In this document: piece by piece, positions 8,049 to 17,715 of the stretch
How the letters are laid out: each line of letters opens with the position of its first letter
Position numbering within the stretch: position 1 is the first letter of the stretch
Source of the DNA: Bacteroidia bacterium
Lineage (GTDB): Bacteria; Bacteroidota; Bacteroidia; UKL13-3
Assembly (NCBI GenBank): GCA_018058135.1
Contig: JAGPCK010000023.1
Coordinates: 1 to 42,699, forward strand
Reading direction: 5' to 3'
DNA: 42,699 bases
Program-made: the position numbers and the translations under genes
The notes under the pieces: model-generated
What the model saw: the letters and a program-made list of their open reading frames with translations, nothing else
The model's database searches: none
What the model was told of the DNA's origin: nothing

Positions 8049-8405
8049 ATGTCTGAAGGCAAGATATACGATTTGGAAGAACGCACTTTCATATTTGCTA
8101 AAAGAGTTAGAGACTTTGTTCGATTATTGCCATTAACGATTTCCAACAAAGAAGATATTCGTCAGTTAATTAGATCATCAGGCTCAATCGGGGCAAATTA
8201 TATAGAGGCTAATGAGAATCTGGGAGAAAAAGATAAAAAGATGCGCATACGTATTTCAAGAAAGGAAGCTAAAGAGACTAGATACTGGCTTAATTTAATT
8301 GAAACGAAAGATGTTAAGGAACTTGAGGAAGAAAGAAGAAGATTAGCCACTGAGGCTGAAGAATTGATGCTAATATTTGGGACTATAATTAAACGTTTAA
8401 ATTAA
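8049..8405 (+). CDS. Four-helix bundle protein of the 23S rRNA intervening-sequence (S23/IVP) family
   Basis: This protein of about 118 residues, starting at MSEGKIYDLEERTF, matches the S23/IVP family: FAKRVRDFVRLLP, then the RQLIRSSGSIGANYIEAN core and the SRKEAKETRYWLNLI helix. An ATG at 7989 would add 20 residues, but that stretch looks like repeat-derived AT-rich sequence rather than protein. The gene is wedged between pntAB and pntB, which should be adjacent, and its 3' side is followed by AT-rich near-repeats (AATTCGAGATTCGGAATTAA). Its codon use is AT-richer than pnt. Function is unknown; related folds occur in the Avd protein of diversity-generating retroelements. Confidence 0.88.
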   Translation: MSEGKIYDLEERTFIFAKRVRDFVRLLPLTISNKEDIRQLIRSSGSIGANYIEANENLGEKDKKMRIRISRKEAKETRYWLNLIETKDVKELEEERRRLATEAEELMLIFGTIIKRLN

Positions 8406-8446
8406 CAATTCGAGATTCGGAATTAACAATTAGAAATTAAAACAAC

Positions 8447-9862
8447 ATGCAACAACATATACTACAACTCATATATCTGATAGGCTCAGTAACTTTTATT
8501 CTCGGATTAAAGTATCTGGGTAATGCTGCTACGGCCCGAAAGGGTAACCTTATAGCAGCTTTTGGTATGGCCATCTCCATTTTTGGAACTATCTTTTTGT
8601 ATACGGATAAAGATGGCAATCATCTCGGTAATCTGGGTTTAATTTTTGGCGGTCTGATTGTAGGGACAGTAATAGGTTGGATGGCCGCTAAAAAAGTACA
8701 GATGACAGCTATGCCGGAGATGGTGAGTTTGTTTAACGGAATGGGTGGTGCCTGCGCTATGCTTATTTCGGTTATTGAATTTCAACACCTCACCTCACCT
8801 GAGCATACAGGACCGCTGGCGAGCGGTATGTTACTTACCATCATTACAGGGTTGATTATCGGCTCGGTTTCTTTCTCCGGAAGTATAATTGCTTGGGGCA
8901 AACTCAGCGGTAAAGTAAAAGATAAGTCATTCCCTTTTCAGCAATACATCAGCATAGGTTTAATGTTGGTGATTTTGTTTTTCGCCTATCAGGTGATTGC
9001 ATTAAAATCAGACAATTTGCAAACTGAACTTTACATTGTACTGGCACTTTCTCTGGTGTATGGTATCTTATTTGTATTGCCCATTGGTGGAGCCGATATG
9101 CCCGTGGTAATCTCGTTACTCAATTCTTTTACTGGTGTGGCCGCAGCTTGCGGAGGTTTTCTTTACGATAACAAGGTGATGCTGGTGGGAGGTATTCTGG
9201 TAGGTTCAGCAGGAACATTGCTTACTATGGTGATGTGCAAAGCTATGAATCGTTCTTTACTCAATGTATTGATAGGCAATTTTGGTGGTGGTGCTGCAGG
9301 TGCTGCTTCATCCTCCTCAACCATTGAAGGCTCAATTAAAGAAATTAAAGCCTCAGATGCAGCTATTCTTATGAAGTATGCCAAGAAAGTAATTATAGTT
9401 CCAGGTTACGGTTTGGCTGTAGCACAAGCACAACACGTGGTACATGAACTGGAAGAACTGTTGGAAAAAGAAGGCGTAGAGGTTAAGTATGCTATTCACC
9501 CTGTTGCCGGACGTATGCCCGGGCACATGAACGTATTGTTAGCCGAAAGTAATGTGAGCTACGATAAATTGGTGGAAATGGAAGAAATCAATCCGGAGTT
9601 CAATACCACAGATGTGGTTCTGGTAGTAGGAGCGAATGACGTAGTAAACCCAGCAGCTAAAACAGACCCTGCTTCACCTATTTACGGCATGCCTATACTG
9701 GAAGTTGAAAATGCACAAAATGTGATTGTAAACAAACGTAGTATGAAGGCCGGTTATGCAGGTATTGAGAACGAATTGTTTTACCGTCCTAAAACCAGTA
9801 TGTTATTCGGTGATGCGAAAAAAGCATTAACTGAATTGGTAAACGAAATAAAATCTCTTTAA
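8447..9862 (+). CDS. pntB: NAD(P) transhydrogenase subunit beta
   Basis: This 471-residue protein combines the remaining membrane helices of domain II with the NADP(H)-binding domain III. The membrane part has about nine hydrophobic helices to residue 290. The C-terminal part has VPGYGLAVAQAQHVVHEL, the NADP-binding loop, then HPVAGRMPGHMNVLLAE and VLVVGANDVVNPAA, all hallmarks of the family. It is separated from pntAB by the S23-family gene and about 40 bases of AT-rich sequence. It ends one base before the DUF2911 gene. Confidence 0.96.
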   Translation: MQQHILQLIYLIGSVTFILGLKYLGNAATARKGNLIAAFGMAISIFGTIFLYTDKDGNHLGNLGLIFGGLIVGTVIGWMAAKKVQMTAMPEMVSLFNGMGGACAMLISVIEFQHLTSPEHTGPLASGMLLTIITGLIIGSVSFSGSIIAWGKLSGKVKDKSFPFQQYISIGLMLVILFFAYQVIALKSDNLQTELYIVLALSLVYGILFVLPIGGADMPVVISLLNSFTGVAAACGGFLYDNKVMLVGGILVGSAGTLLTMVMCKAMNRSLLNVLIGNFGGGAAGAASSSSTIEGSIKEIKASDAAILMKYAKKVIIVPGYGLAVAQAQHVVHELEELLEKEGVEVKYAIHPVAGRMPGHMNVLLAESNVSYDKLVEMEEINPEFNTTDVVLVVGANDVVNPAAKTDPASPIYGMPILEVENAQNVIVNKRSMKAGYAGIENELFYRPKTSMLFGDAKKALTELVNEIKSL

Positions 9863-9863
9863 G

Positions 9864-10403
9864 ATGAAAAAAATATTATTGATTGTAGGCGGAATTATTC
9901 TTTTGGCTGTAGTTGCTCTGCCTGTATTGCGCTCTCAAACTAAAAAGCATAGCCCCGAAGCGGTGGTAACATTTAACAGCAACGGTTTTGATATGCAGGT
10001 CAACTATTGCCAACCCTCTAAAAAAGGAAGGTTGATTTTTGGCGAAAAGGCTGATGGTGCCTTGCAACCTTATGGAGAGTATTGGAGAGCAGGAGCTAAT
10101 GAGGCCACTGTGTTTGAAACTAAAACAACCATCAACTTTGGCGGCAAAATATTGCCTGCAGGCAAATACAATCTGTATGTATACCCCGGAAAAGATAACT
10201 GGGACATTTGCTTAGGTAGTGATTGGGACAGATGGGGGGCAGCAGAGGCTGATAAAGCAAAGGAGTTGATACGTGTGAATGTGCCCGCTGATAATAACTC
10301 CCCTCTACAAGAGCTATTCACCATTTCTTTCGACCCCAGCGGTGCCCTTATTTTGCATTGGGATCAAACCAAAGTAATGGTGCCCGTGCTTCTGGCAGGA
10401 TAG
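9864..10403 (+). CDS. DUF2911 family exported protein
   Basis: This 179-residue protein has an N-terminal hydrophobic helix (residues 4-22) that acts as an anchor or uncleaved signal. The rest matches the DUF2911 pattern: MQVNYCQPSKKGRLIFG, YGEYWRAGANEATVFE, and GGKILPAGKYNLYVYPG. The function of DUF2911 is not established. Its ATG lies one base after the pntB stop, so it is probably co-translated with the transhydrogenase, though DUF2911 genes occur in many contexts and a functional link is not shown. Confidence 0.85.
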   Translation: MKKILLIVGGIILLAVVALPVLRSQTKKHSPEAVVTFNSNGFDMQVNYCQPSKKGRLIFGEKADGALQPYGEYWRAGANEATVFETKTTINFGGKILPAGKYNLYVYPGKDNWDICLGSDWDRWGAAEADKAKELIRVNVPADNNSPLQELFTISFDPSGALILHWDQTKVMVPVLLAG

Positions 10404-10441
10404 TTTAATTCTTAATGTTGAATGCTTAATTTTGAATTAAG
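10404..10441. repeat. Dispersed TTAATTCTTAATGTTGAA-type intergenic repeat
   Basis: Just after the DUF2911 stop is TTAATTCTTAATGTTGAAT followed by GCTTAATTTTGAATTAAGG. The same words recur at 22862-22936 (inverted) and three times at 23626-23903, so this is a member of a local intergenic repeat family. Confidence 0.6.
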
Positions 10442-10616
10442 GCAGTTTATTCAGTTTTAAAAATAAGCATCAACATAAGTTCTTTTGTTTACATCGAATA
10501 AGCAGAACTTTGGGTTATACTGTTTGAATTAATGAAATTCAGATAAAACCTAAAATGAGTAAAATCATTTTTTTGTTCGCCTCAGTTGGCTGTACTTTGT
10601 ACTAAAATATTCGATT

Positions 10617-11390
10617 ATGATACGTTTTGATTATTTAGAAGCCAATAAAGACAAATTTCGCGAGCAGTTTTTGATGGCCAGGCCATTTCCACACATCGGT
10701 ATAGATGAGGTGTGCGAGCCGGAGAAGGCCATTGAGCTCTACAACAGTATTCCCAATATTGAAACCAAAAGTGCTGATTACATTTTTGCAGCTGAGAAAT
10801 ACGAAAAATCAAAATTCTGGACCATGGGCGGTATTTTTCAGGAGTTGTACAATGACCTAACCTCTGAACGATTTAAAAACTGGCTGTGTTACGTGAGCAA
10901 CGAAGAGGTGTTTATTGATGACACCTTTTATGGTGGCGGTATTCACCAAGGCAAAAAAGGCAGTTTTCTTGATATGCATGCTGATTTCAACTACCACCCG
11001 CTCAACGACCACTGGTTCCGTAACCTCAACCTGTTGCTTTACCTCAACAAAGACTGGAAAAAAGAATTTGGAGGCGAATTGAAATTGGAAGATAGCCGCA
11101 ACGGTGTAAAAACAGAAGTAGATGTACCTTTTAACCGCTTAGCCATTATGTTATGTCGGGGGTATACTTTGCATGGTTATGACCCCATCAACTTTCCCGA
11201 AGGACAATTTAGAACCTCCATTGCTTCCTACGCTTATACCCTGCATAACGAACCCACAGAATCATCACGCACTACCATGTGGAAAGTTAAGGAGGATGCC
11301 TCTTTCTTAAAGAAACTGGCCTCCAAAATATGGGTGCCGGCTGTAAAATTGAAGAGTAAGTTTACAAAGAGCAAAACAGCCGACCATTAA
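10617..11390 (+). CDS. 2-oxoglutarate/Fe(II)-dependent oxygenase (prolyl 4-hydroxylase-like)
   Basis: This 257-residue protein fits the 2OG-Fe(II) dioxygenase superfamily, which couples 2-oxoglutarate decarboxylation to hydroxylation. The iron-binding HxD is in FLDMHADFNYHP, the distal His in CRGYTLHGYDP, and the 2OG-binding Arg in GQFRTSIASYAYT. It also has the LNLLLYLNKDWKKEFGGEL strand typical of P4H-like enzymes that act on proteins or sugar-linked substrates. The substrate is unknown. It is a single gene ended by a clear terminator. Confidence 0.87.
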   Translation: MIRFDYLEANKDKFREQFLMARPFPHIGIDEVCEPEKAIELYNSIPNIETKSADYIFAAEKYEKSKFWTMGGIFQELYNDLTSERFKNWLCYVSNEEVFIDDTFYGGGIHQGKKGSFLDMHADFNYHPLNDHWFRNLNLLLYLNKDWKKEFGGELKLEDSRNGVKTEVDVPFNRLAIMLCRGYTLHGYDPINFPEGQFRTSIASYAYTLHNEPTESSRTTMWKVKEDASFLKKLASKIWVPAVKLKSKFTKSKTADH

Positions 11391-11411
11391 CCTCTTTTGT
11401 GAGATATCCGA

Positions 11412-11440
11412 AAGACGAAATGAAAGTTTCGTCTTTTTTT
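11412..11440 (+). terminator. Rho-independent terminator after the 2OG oxygenase
   Basis: AAGACGAAA (11412-11420) pairs with TTTCGTCTT (11427-11435) around a 6-base loop, followed by a T-run. Confidence 0.85.
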
Positions 11441-11454
11441 GTTTCCTTTGATAC

Positions 11455-11949
11455 ATGATTATTTCACTTATAGTTGCTGCAGATGAACACAATGGCATTG
11501 GTAAAAACAATCAATTGTTATGTCACCTGCCTGCCGACCTGAAATACTTTAAACAAACCACAACGGGGCACCACATTGTAATGGGGCGCAAAACATATGA
11601 CTCCGTGGGAAGGCCATTGCCTAACAGGGTAAACATTGTTATTACCCGAAACAGTTTATTAAGCATACCGGGCTGTGTGGTGGTGGCCGATTTGCAACAG
11701 GCCATCAGTTACGCTGCAGAGAATGGGGAAACAGAATTATTTATAACAGGTGGTGGAACCATCTACGAACAAGCAATGGGTATTGCTAACCGCATTTATT
11801 TAACCCGTATTCATCACAATTTTGAAGCAGATACTTTTTTTCCGGCTATTGAGCCTACCATGTGGAAGGAACTAAGTAGTGAGTTCAATGAACAGGACGA
11901 AAAAAATAAATACGATTACACCTTTCAGGTGCTCGAAAAACTCAGTTGA
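11455..11949 (+). CDS. folA: Dihydrofolate reductase
   Basis: This 164-residue enzyme reduces dihydrofolate to tetrahydrofolate with NADPH. It begins ISLIVAADEHNGIGKNNQL, with the catalytic acid in LPADLKYFK, the NADPH-binding MGRKTYDSVGRPLP, and ELFITGGGTIYEQ near the middle. Length is normal for a bacterial monofunctional enzyme. It supplies tetrahydrofolate, which also feeds the methyl-THF used by the split MetH of this window. It converges with the next gene with no space between stops. Confidence 0.96.
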   Translation: MIISLIVAADEHNGIGKNNQLLCHLPADLKYFKQTTTGHHIVMGRKTYDSVGRPLPNRVNIVITRNSLLSIPGCVVVADLQQAISYAAENGETELFITGGGTIYEQAMGIANRIYLTRIHHNFEADTFFPAIEPTMWKELSSEFNEQDEKNKYDYTFQVLEKLS

Positions 11950-12630
11950 TTACTTTTCCGCATCTCTGTTCATTTGAAAACCCAGTGTTTTGGCTGTAGG
12001 AAATCCTGAACTGTAGCTTTCCATGTTTTTTTGGTCAACTGTAATGAAATTCACTGCTTCTACCGGAGGGGCTATCAAATCAAAATTGAGGCAATAAAGC
12101 ATGGCCTCTTCAATAATACGCTGAATGCTATCTTCATTAAGTTCATGATGACTGATATCATTGAATAGAAAACTTAACGGTCTTTTGCCTTCTATAAAAA
12201 AGTGATTGTCCTTGTTAATGAAAATGCGGGCTATCAGAATGCCGATATCGTCTTGTCTGTTGTATTTAATGGAGTCAGAAAGGAAATTGTATACCTGAAT
12301 AAGTCCGCAATACTCGCGCATTTTATCTTCTTTGATGTAGGGGTGTTTGTTGATGTGGTGGTCTTCGGCAAAGTCAAACACATTGGTATGCATCATGAGT
12401 ACCAGCGTATCTCCTGAAAACTTCAAATGCGCTTCAAAGTCTCCTTTTTCGTTGTATTTAACTTCTACACCCTTATCTAAGGCAGCTATTTTACCACTCA
12501 GTTTTTCCTCTACCTCATGCAACTTCTTTTTGAATTGTTGAAAGCTGTTCAGGGTATTTCGGTACACCAACTGTTTGGTGCATGACTTGGTGCTGAGCAG
12601 TTGATAGATGTCATCAATTTTTGTTTCCAT
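11950..12630 (-). CDS. Conserved hypothetical protein following proS
   Basis: This 226-residue protein has no signal peptide or membrane helix. Residues 1-60 look helical (coiled-coil-like, QQFKKKLHEVEEKLSGK), followed by a mixed alpha/beta region with HLKFSGDTLVLMMHTNVF and GLIQVYNFLSDSIKYNRQDD. I do not recognise the family. Its start lies one base after the proS stop, so it is almost certainly in an operon with proS. Soluble cytoplasmic location is inferred from the absence of export signals. Confidence 0.8.
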   Translation of the reverse strand: METKIDDIYQLLSTKSCTKQLVYRNTLNSFQQFKKKLHEVEEKLSGKIAALDKGVEVKYNEKGDFEAHLKFSGDTLVLMMHTNVFDFAEDHHINKHPYIKEDKMREYCGLIQVYNFLSDSIKYNRQDDIGILIARIFINKDNHFFIEGKRPLSFLFNDISHHELNEDSIQRIIEEAMLYCLNFDLIAPPVEAVNFITVDQKNMESYSSGFPTAKTLGFQMNRDAEK

Positions 12631-12631
12631 A

Positions 12632-14110
12632 TCAATACGCTTTAGCGAAAAGAACTCTTTGCGAGGAGGGTTGGCCGGAGTATATGCAGGTGCCTGTTTC
12701 CTGCATATTATTTAACGGTATACAGCGAATGGTGGCCTTGGTTTCTTCTTTTATTTTATCTTCAGTTGCTGAAGTGCCATCCCAATGTGCTGATATAAAT
12801 CCACCCGGGGTTTCGAGTTTTTCTTTGAACTCTTCATAGGTGTTTACAACATGTATATTCTGGTCGCGGAAAGCCAGCGCCTTTTCATACAGGTTATTCT
12901 GAATTTGTTCCAGCAGGTGAGGTATTTTGTGTTCCAGATCAACACTGCTTAATACTTGTTTTTCCTTGGTGTCTCTTCGGGCTACTTCTACTGTGCCATT
13001 GTCAACATCACGCGGGCCAACAGCAATACGCACAGGAACGCCCTTCAGTTCATATTCGTTGAATTTCCAACCTGGTTTGTGTGTATCGCGGTTGTCGTAT
13101 TTAACGCTGATGTTTTGTTTTTCTAATTGTGCTTTAATATTTTTAGCCACAGCATCCACCTTGCTCAACTCTTCGTCAGAGCGGTAAATGGGAACAATTA
13201 CCACCTGAATAGGAGCAACACTAGGAGGTAATACCAAACCTTCATCATCAGAGTGGGCCATAATTAAGGCTCCCATCAAACGGGTGGAGACCCCCCAGGA
13301 GGTGGCCCATACATAATCGAGCTTGCCATCTTTTCCGGCATATTTTACATCAAATGCTTTGGCAAAATTTTGTCCGAGGAAGTGGGAGGTACCCATTTGT
13401 AAAGCTTTTCCATCTTGCATCAAGCCTTCAATACAATAGGTGTCATCAGCACCGGCAAACCGTTCGTTTGCTGTTTTTACGCCTTTGATTACCGGAACCG
13501 CTAAAAACTTCTCTGCGAAATCAGCATATACTTCCAGCATCTGTTTGGTTTCAACTATGGCTTCTTCTTTGGTAGCATGGGCCGTGTGGCCTTCCTGCCA
13601 AAGAAACTCTGTGGTGCGCAGAAACAAACGGGTACGCATTTCCCAGCGTACTACATTGGCCCATTGGTTAATGAGAATAGGCAAATCACGGTAGGATTGT
13701 ATCCAGTTTTTATAAGTACTCCATATAATGGCTTCTGAGGTTGGACGTACCACAAGCTCTTCCGTAAGTTTTGCTTCAGGGTCAACAATCAATTTACCTT
13801 TATGGTCTGGATCTGTTTTAAGTCGGTAGTGGGTTACCACAGCACATTCTTTGGCAAAACCTTCCGCATTTTTTTCTTCAGCCTCAAACAAACTTTTAGG
13901 CACAAACAGAGGGAAATAAGCATTTACGTGTCCTGTTGCTTTAAACTGTTTGTCCAACTCCTGCTGCATTTTTTCCCATATAGCGTAGCCGTAAGGCTTA
14001 ATAACCATACAGCCCTTCACAGCTGAATGTTCAGCCAAATCGGCATTATTAACCAGATTATTGTACCACTCTGAATAGTTCTCGCTGCGTTTTACTTTTT
14101 TATTTTCCAT
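12632..14110 (-). CDS. proS: Prolyl-tRNA synthetase (short, archaeal/eukaryal type)
   Basis: This 492-residue class II aminoacyl-tRNA synthetase charges tRNA-Pro. Motif 2 is in [18 protein letters not shown] and motif 3 in [20 protein letters not shown]. It lacks the inserted editing domain of the long bacterial ProRS and has the C-terminal extension ending in KAY, as in archaeal and eukaryal forms, which many Bacteroidota carry. The ATG at 14110 gives the usual N-terminus ([12 protein letters not shown]). Confidence 0.96.
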   Translation of the reverse strand: MENKKVKRSENYSEWYNNLVNNADLAEHSAVKGCMVIKPYGYAIWEKMQQELDKQFKATGHVNAYFPLFVPKSLFEAEEKNAEGFAKECAVVTHYRLKTDPDHKGKLIVDPEAKLTEELVVRPTSEAIIWSTYKNWIQSYRDLPILINQWANVVRWEMRTRLFLRTTEFLWQEGHTAHATKEEAIVETKQMLEVYADFAEKFLAVPVIKGVKTANERFAGADDTYCIEGLMQDGKALQMGTSHFLGQNFAKAFDVKYAGKDGKLDYVWATSWGVSTRLMGALIMAHSDDEGLVLPPSVAPIQVVIVPIYRSDEELSKVDAVAKNIKAQLEKQNISVKYDNRDTHKPGWKFNEYELKGVPVRIAVGPRDVDNGTVEVARRDTKEKQVLSSVDLEHKIPHLLEQIQNNLYEKALAFRDQNIHVVNTYEEFKEKLETPGGFISAHWDGTSATEDKIKEETKATIRCIPLNNMQETGTCIYSGQPSSQRVLFAKAY

Positions 14111-14177
14111 TGACCTTGATGCTTGGAATAGTATTTGTTAAATTTATGTGGGCAAAAATAAGGTTTAATCAGCTTAG

Positions 14178-14211
14178 TTGAGGTATGTGTACCCGGTCAA
14201 TTTTACCTTTG
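14178..14211 (+). promoter_or_regulatory. Promoter upstream of the Tyr/Gly-rich lipoprotein
   Basis: TTG at 14178-14180, 23 bases, then TACCTTTG at 14204-14211. The -7 element is a full match; the spacing is at the long end. The leader would be about 45 bases. Confidence 0.45.
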
Positions 14212-14263
14212 GTTTAACTAACTTGCCTTTGTTCCGGTCAGGTATTTTATTTAACCGTTCAAC

Positions 14264-15328
14264 ATGAAAACAGGTATTTACATTTTAGGTTTTTTCGGAG
14301 TGCTTTGGGCGGGATGTCAGCCGGCACGCACTTACGTAAAGGTGGATGACGATGTTTACTACAGTCGTAAAGATGCACAGCAGGAACGGAATGAGTATTT
14401 AGCAAAAACTCAGGAGGCCCCAGTGCCTGTGATGAAAAGCACGGAGTATGTGATTGAAGGTAAAAATCAGGATTCAGCCACCACTTTAAATACCTCGCAG
14501 TATACTGATGATTTGACAAATCAACCCTTAAAAGAAGAAAGAAGTTATTTTGATGAAGACGGGCTGGCTTACGGTACTGATGACTGTGGCGCTTACAATT
14601 CACCTTCGCCTTACTACGGTGGATTCATGGGTAGTCCGTTCGGTTTTCAACCCAGTCCGTTTTGGACTCCCGGATGGCACTTTTCAGTAGGATACACCTG
14701 GGGTTTCCCTTCCGCGTATTTTGGAAATCCCTACGGTTATGGGGGCATGGGATATAATTCTCCTTTTTATTCACCATTTTGGAACACCGGCTGGGGTTCT
14801 TACTATAGTCCCTACAATTATTACGGATTTAATCCTTATTATGGCGGTTACAGCAATACACCCGGTGTTATTATGTATGACAACCGTCCTTCAGCAACAC
14901 GTACACCACGCACACAGGGAAATCGTTCTTTACCCGGCAGGGTGTATAACCGAGGAAATGTAGTTCCTGTTCAACCGAACAGAACAGTACAACCACGTAA
15001 AGAAACCACTACTCCCAATTCAGGTTCACAACCGGTGCAACCCGCTGCACCTGCACGCGTTCCGGTTGCTCCGTCAAATCAGCCTCAAAATAATTTACCA
15101 AATGTGACTCCGAAAAATCCGGTAATACCTCAACCAAAGGCCCCGGTTAATAAACGTGAGGAGCGCATTGAACGACTGAAGGAAAGGCAAAGAGAGCAGC
15201 GTATTGAAAGACAAGAAAGACAACAAAGGCAGCCGGAATCTCGTCCGGCACCACAGGTGAGGCCTTCGTCTCCGGCACCGTCTCCTGCTCCAAGAACCCC
15301 GGCTCCGCGTCAAGGTAGAATAAGGTAA
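14264..15328 (+). CDS. Tyr/Gly/Pro-rich lipoprotein of low complexity
   Basis: This 354-residue protein begins with a signal peptide ending VLWAGC, a lipobox. Residues about 110-205 are very rich in Tyr, Gly, Pro, Phe and Ser (PYYGGFMGSPFGFQPSPFW). Residues 210-290 are Pro/Gln/Thr-rich. A short basic coiled region (RIERLKERQREQRIERQER) follows, and the tail is Pro/Ala/Ser/Arg-rich. It is probably an exposed, extended surface lipoprotein. It is 10 bases upstream of the FadL-type porin gene and probably co-transcribed. The function is unknown. Confidence 0.8.
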   Translation: MKTGIYILGFFGVLWAGCQPARTYVKVDDDVYYSRKDAQQERNEYLAKTQEAPVPVMKSTEYVIEGKNQDSATTLNTSQYTDDLTNQPLKEERSYFDEDGLAYGTDDCGAYNSPSPYYGGFMGSPFGFQPSPFWTPGWHFSVGYTWGFPSAYFGNPYGYGGMGYNSPFYSPFWNTGWGSYYSPYNYYGFNPYYGGYSNTPGVIMYDNRPSATRTPRTQGNRSLPGRVYNRGNVVPVQPNRTVQPRKETTTPNSGSQPVQPAAPARVPVAPSNQPQNNLPNVTPKNPVIPQPKAPVNKREERIERLKERQREQRIERQERQQRQPESRPAPQVRPSSPAPSPAPRTPAPRQGRIR

Positions 15329-15338
15329 TTGTAAACGG

Positions 15339-16853
15339 ATGAACAGGCTTTTAATGCTGACCGTATTTTGGAGTATGCAGGTAGGGTATGCCTCAGCACA
15401 AAACGAAGAAGATATTTTACGGTATTCCGTTTACCAGATTGGCGGTAATGCAAGGGCTGTTGCTTTAGGTGGTGCCACCGGAGCGATGGGTGCAGATATG
15501 TCAGCTTTGTCGAATAACCCTGCCGGATTGGGATTGTACCGAAAAAGTGAGTTCACGCTTTCGGCCTCGGTTTTTAATGCATCCAATTCATCTGCATATT
15601 TTTCTCAAACAACTAAAACAGGCAATACAAGTTTTCATTTTCCTAATTTGGGTGTGGTAAAAGCAAATACCCGTCAACGTAAAGGTAAGCCGGTTGATAA
15701 AGGTTGGATGAACTATAATTTTGGTTTTAGCTTAAACAGGGCTGCGAGTTACAACAGTACAACTGATTTTGCAGGCATGAACAACAGCTCTTCTTATTTG
15801 CAATCACTGGCTCAACAAGCCAACGGAACAGATTATAACCAGTTAAGTAACTTTACTGATTATGGTTTGGCCTGGAAAGTTTATTTGATTGATACCGTTG
15901 GAAATAACTCTGCAGAATATAAAAGCAGTATTCCGCAAGGAACAGGGTTATTGCTGCAGCAGTTTTACCGGGCAGAAAGGGAAGGGCGTATTAATGATTA
16001 TAACTTTTCATTTGGGACCAGTTACAATGATGTGCTTTATCTGGGTGCCACACTTACACTCAGTAGTGTCAGGTTTCGGGTATCGTCTTCCTTCTATGAG
16101 GGTGATGTGTACGATACTATCAATTCAAGTACTGTTCCCTTCGATGCAGAGCTCAATCCTTACAGCAGTATGCGTATAAGCGATGAACTTAACACATCAG
16201 GTTTTGGTATTAACGGGAAACTCGGTTTGATATACAGTCCCTTTGAGTTTATTCGAATAGGTGCGGCTTACCATACTCCCCGTTACCTTAGCATGAATGA
16301 TTATTTTAGTAAGTCAATTAGTGTTGGTTTTGATGATGGTAGTTTTGCCTCTGTATCTTCGGGTGAAGGGTATTATGAATACACCATTCAAACTCCCGGA
16401 AAAAGTATGTTCAGTATTACAGGTATACTGCCCAAAAAAGGACTTATCAATGTTGATGTGGAACAGGTGGATTACCGCAACGGCAAATTAAAATCATCTG
16501 ATTACAGTTTTTCAGAGGCCAATCAAATGGCCAACCAGTTTTACCGCAAAGCCATGAACATTAAAGCCGGTGCAGAATACCGTTACGGTTACTGGTATTT
16601 CAGGGGCGGGTACGCGATGATGGGCAATCCATACAAGTCATCCATCATTACCAATAAAGAAGGTAGAACACGAACCGTTACCGGAGGGGTGGGTTACCGC
16701 AAAGGAGATTATTATTTGGATTGTGCGTTTGCTACGGCAAAATCTACTTCTTTTTATACACCTTACATAATGGTTTCGGGTGCTGAAACACCCACAGCAG
16801 TCAACACTATTATACGCAATAGTTTTATTGTTACGGGTGGGTTCAAATTTTAA
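15339..16853 (+). CDS. FadL/OmpP1-type outer membrane transport protein
   Basis: This 504-residue protein has a signal peptide ending YASAQ and then the FadL-family start: ARAVALGGATGAMGADMSALSNNPAGLGLYRKSEF. The SNNPAGL motif is the hallmark. The rest alternates in a beta-barrel pattern to a C-terminal Phe (VTGGFKF). Members move hydrophobic molecules, such as fatty acids or aromatics, across the outer membrane; the substrate here is unknown. The 3' end overlaps the convergent UbiA-family gene by 11 bases. Confidence 0.88.
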   Translation: MNRLLMLTVFWSMQVGYASAQNEEDILRYSVYQIGGNARAVALGGATGAMGADMSALSNNPAGLGLYRKSEFTLSASVFNASNSSAYFSQTTKTGNTSFHFPNLGVVKANTRQRKGKPVDKGWMNYNFGFSLNRAASYNSTTDFAGMNNSSSYLQSLAQQANGTDYNQLSNFTDYGLAWKVYLIDTVGNNSAEYKSSIPQGTGLLLQQFYRAEREGRINDYNFSFGTSYNDVLYLGATLTLSSVRFRVSSSFYEGDVYDTINSSTVPFDAELNPYSSMRISDELNTSGFGINGKLGLIYSPFEFIRIGAAYHTPRYLSMNDYFSKSISVGFDDGSFASVSSGEGYYEYTIQTPGKSMFSITGILPKKGLINVDVEQVDYRNGKLKSSDYSFSEANQMANQFYRKAMNIKAGAEYRYGYWYFRGGYAMMGNPYKSSIITNKEGRTRTVTGGVGYRKGDYYLDCAFATAKSTSFYTPYIMVSGAETPTAVNTIIRNSFIVTGGFKF

Positions 16854-17706
16854 AGAACAACATACTCAGAATACCAGTAAGCATAATCACTTTGCAATAG
16901 CTGCTCAGTAAACTAAAGTCCATTTTTTTATCTGCTTTTTTCAGTCTAAAAAGAAAAAGGTTCATGGGTACTACTACTGCCAGCATGCCATAGGCTAAAT
17001 AAAACCAACCCATTCGCTGTGCATGAAACAGTGTGTAAAACAATAACACCAGCATCAGCGTGCTCATAATAAATGATACCACCAACTTGGCCGGACGGAT
17101 GCCCATTTCAATAGGTAAAGTTCGTGCGGCATACTTAGCATCACCTTTCATGTCTTCAATGTCTTTGATAATCTCCCGAACCAATGTGATAAGAAAGGCA
17201 AAACCCGCATAGGCCAGTATATAATTCATGCTGATGTTATTGTCGAACAATGGTAACATTAGCAGACTGATGCCTGTAAGTGCAGCTACAGTAAGGTTAC
17301 CGATGAAAAAGCGTTTCTTTAAACGCGATGAGTAAATCCACAGCAGTAATATGGCTGCTGAAAAGAGCAGGGCAATGCGCCACGAGAGTAATAAACCCAT
17401 CAACAAGGCCGCTGCATTAAAGACAAAATGCCATATCATGGCCCATCTGCGGGAAATGGATTTGCCCACCACCACCTTTCGGGGTTTATTAACCAAATCC
17501 AGTTTTACATCAATGTAATCATTCAGTATGTAACCGGCAGCAGCAATAAGCAGGGTACCGCTCAGCAACATCAGAAAACGGGTGGAGATAAAATGAGAGA
17601 TGTGTTGGTAATCAGAGAGGCACCAGGCGGCCAGCAACTGGGTGAGCAGTAAAATCAGCAGGTTGAGCCAGCGGATGAGTGAAAAGAAGTCAATGATTTT
17701 TTTCAC
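16843..17706 (-). CDS. UbiA-family prenyltransferase
   Basis: This 287-residue membrane protein has about eight hydrophobic helices. The first Asp-rich prenyl-diphosphate motif is NDYIDVKLDLVNKP and the second is REIIKDIEDMKGD. In Bacteroidota such proteins are often annotated as geranylgeranylglycerol-phosphate geranylgeranyltransferase-like, but the acceptor cannot be told from sequence. It lies 9 bases after kdsC at the end of the ccm-to-UbiA run. Confidence 0.85.
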   Translation of the reverse strand: MKKIIDFFSLIRWLNLLILLLTQLLAAWCLSDYQHISHFISTRFLMLLSGTLLIAAAGYILNDYIDVKLDLVNKPRKVVVGKSISRRWAMIWHFVFNAAALLMGLLLSWRIALLFSAAILLLWIYSSRLKKRFFIGNLTVAALTGISLLMLPLFDNNISMNYILAYAGFAFLITLVREIIKDIEDMKGDAKYAARTLPIEMGIRPAKLVVSFIMSTLMLVLLFYTLFHAQRMGWFYLAYGMLAVVVPMNLFLFRLKKADKKMDFSLLSSYCKVIMLTGILSMLFFKI

Positions 17707-17715
17707 GCAGAGTAA

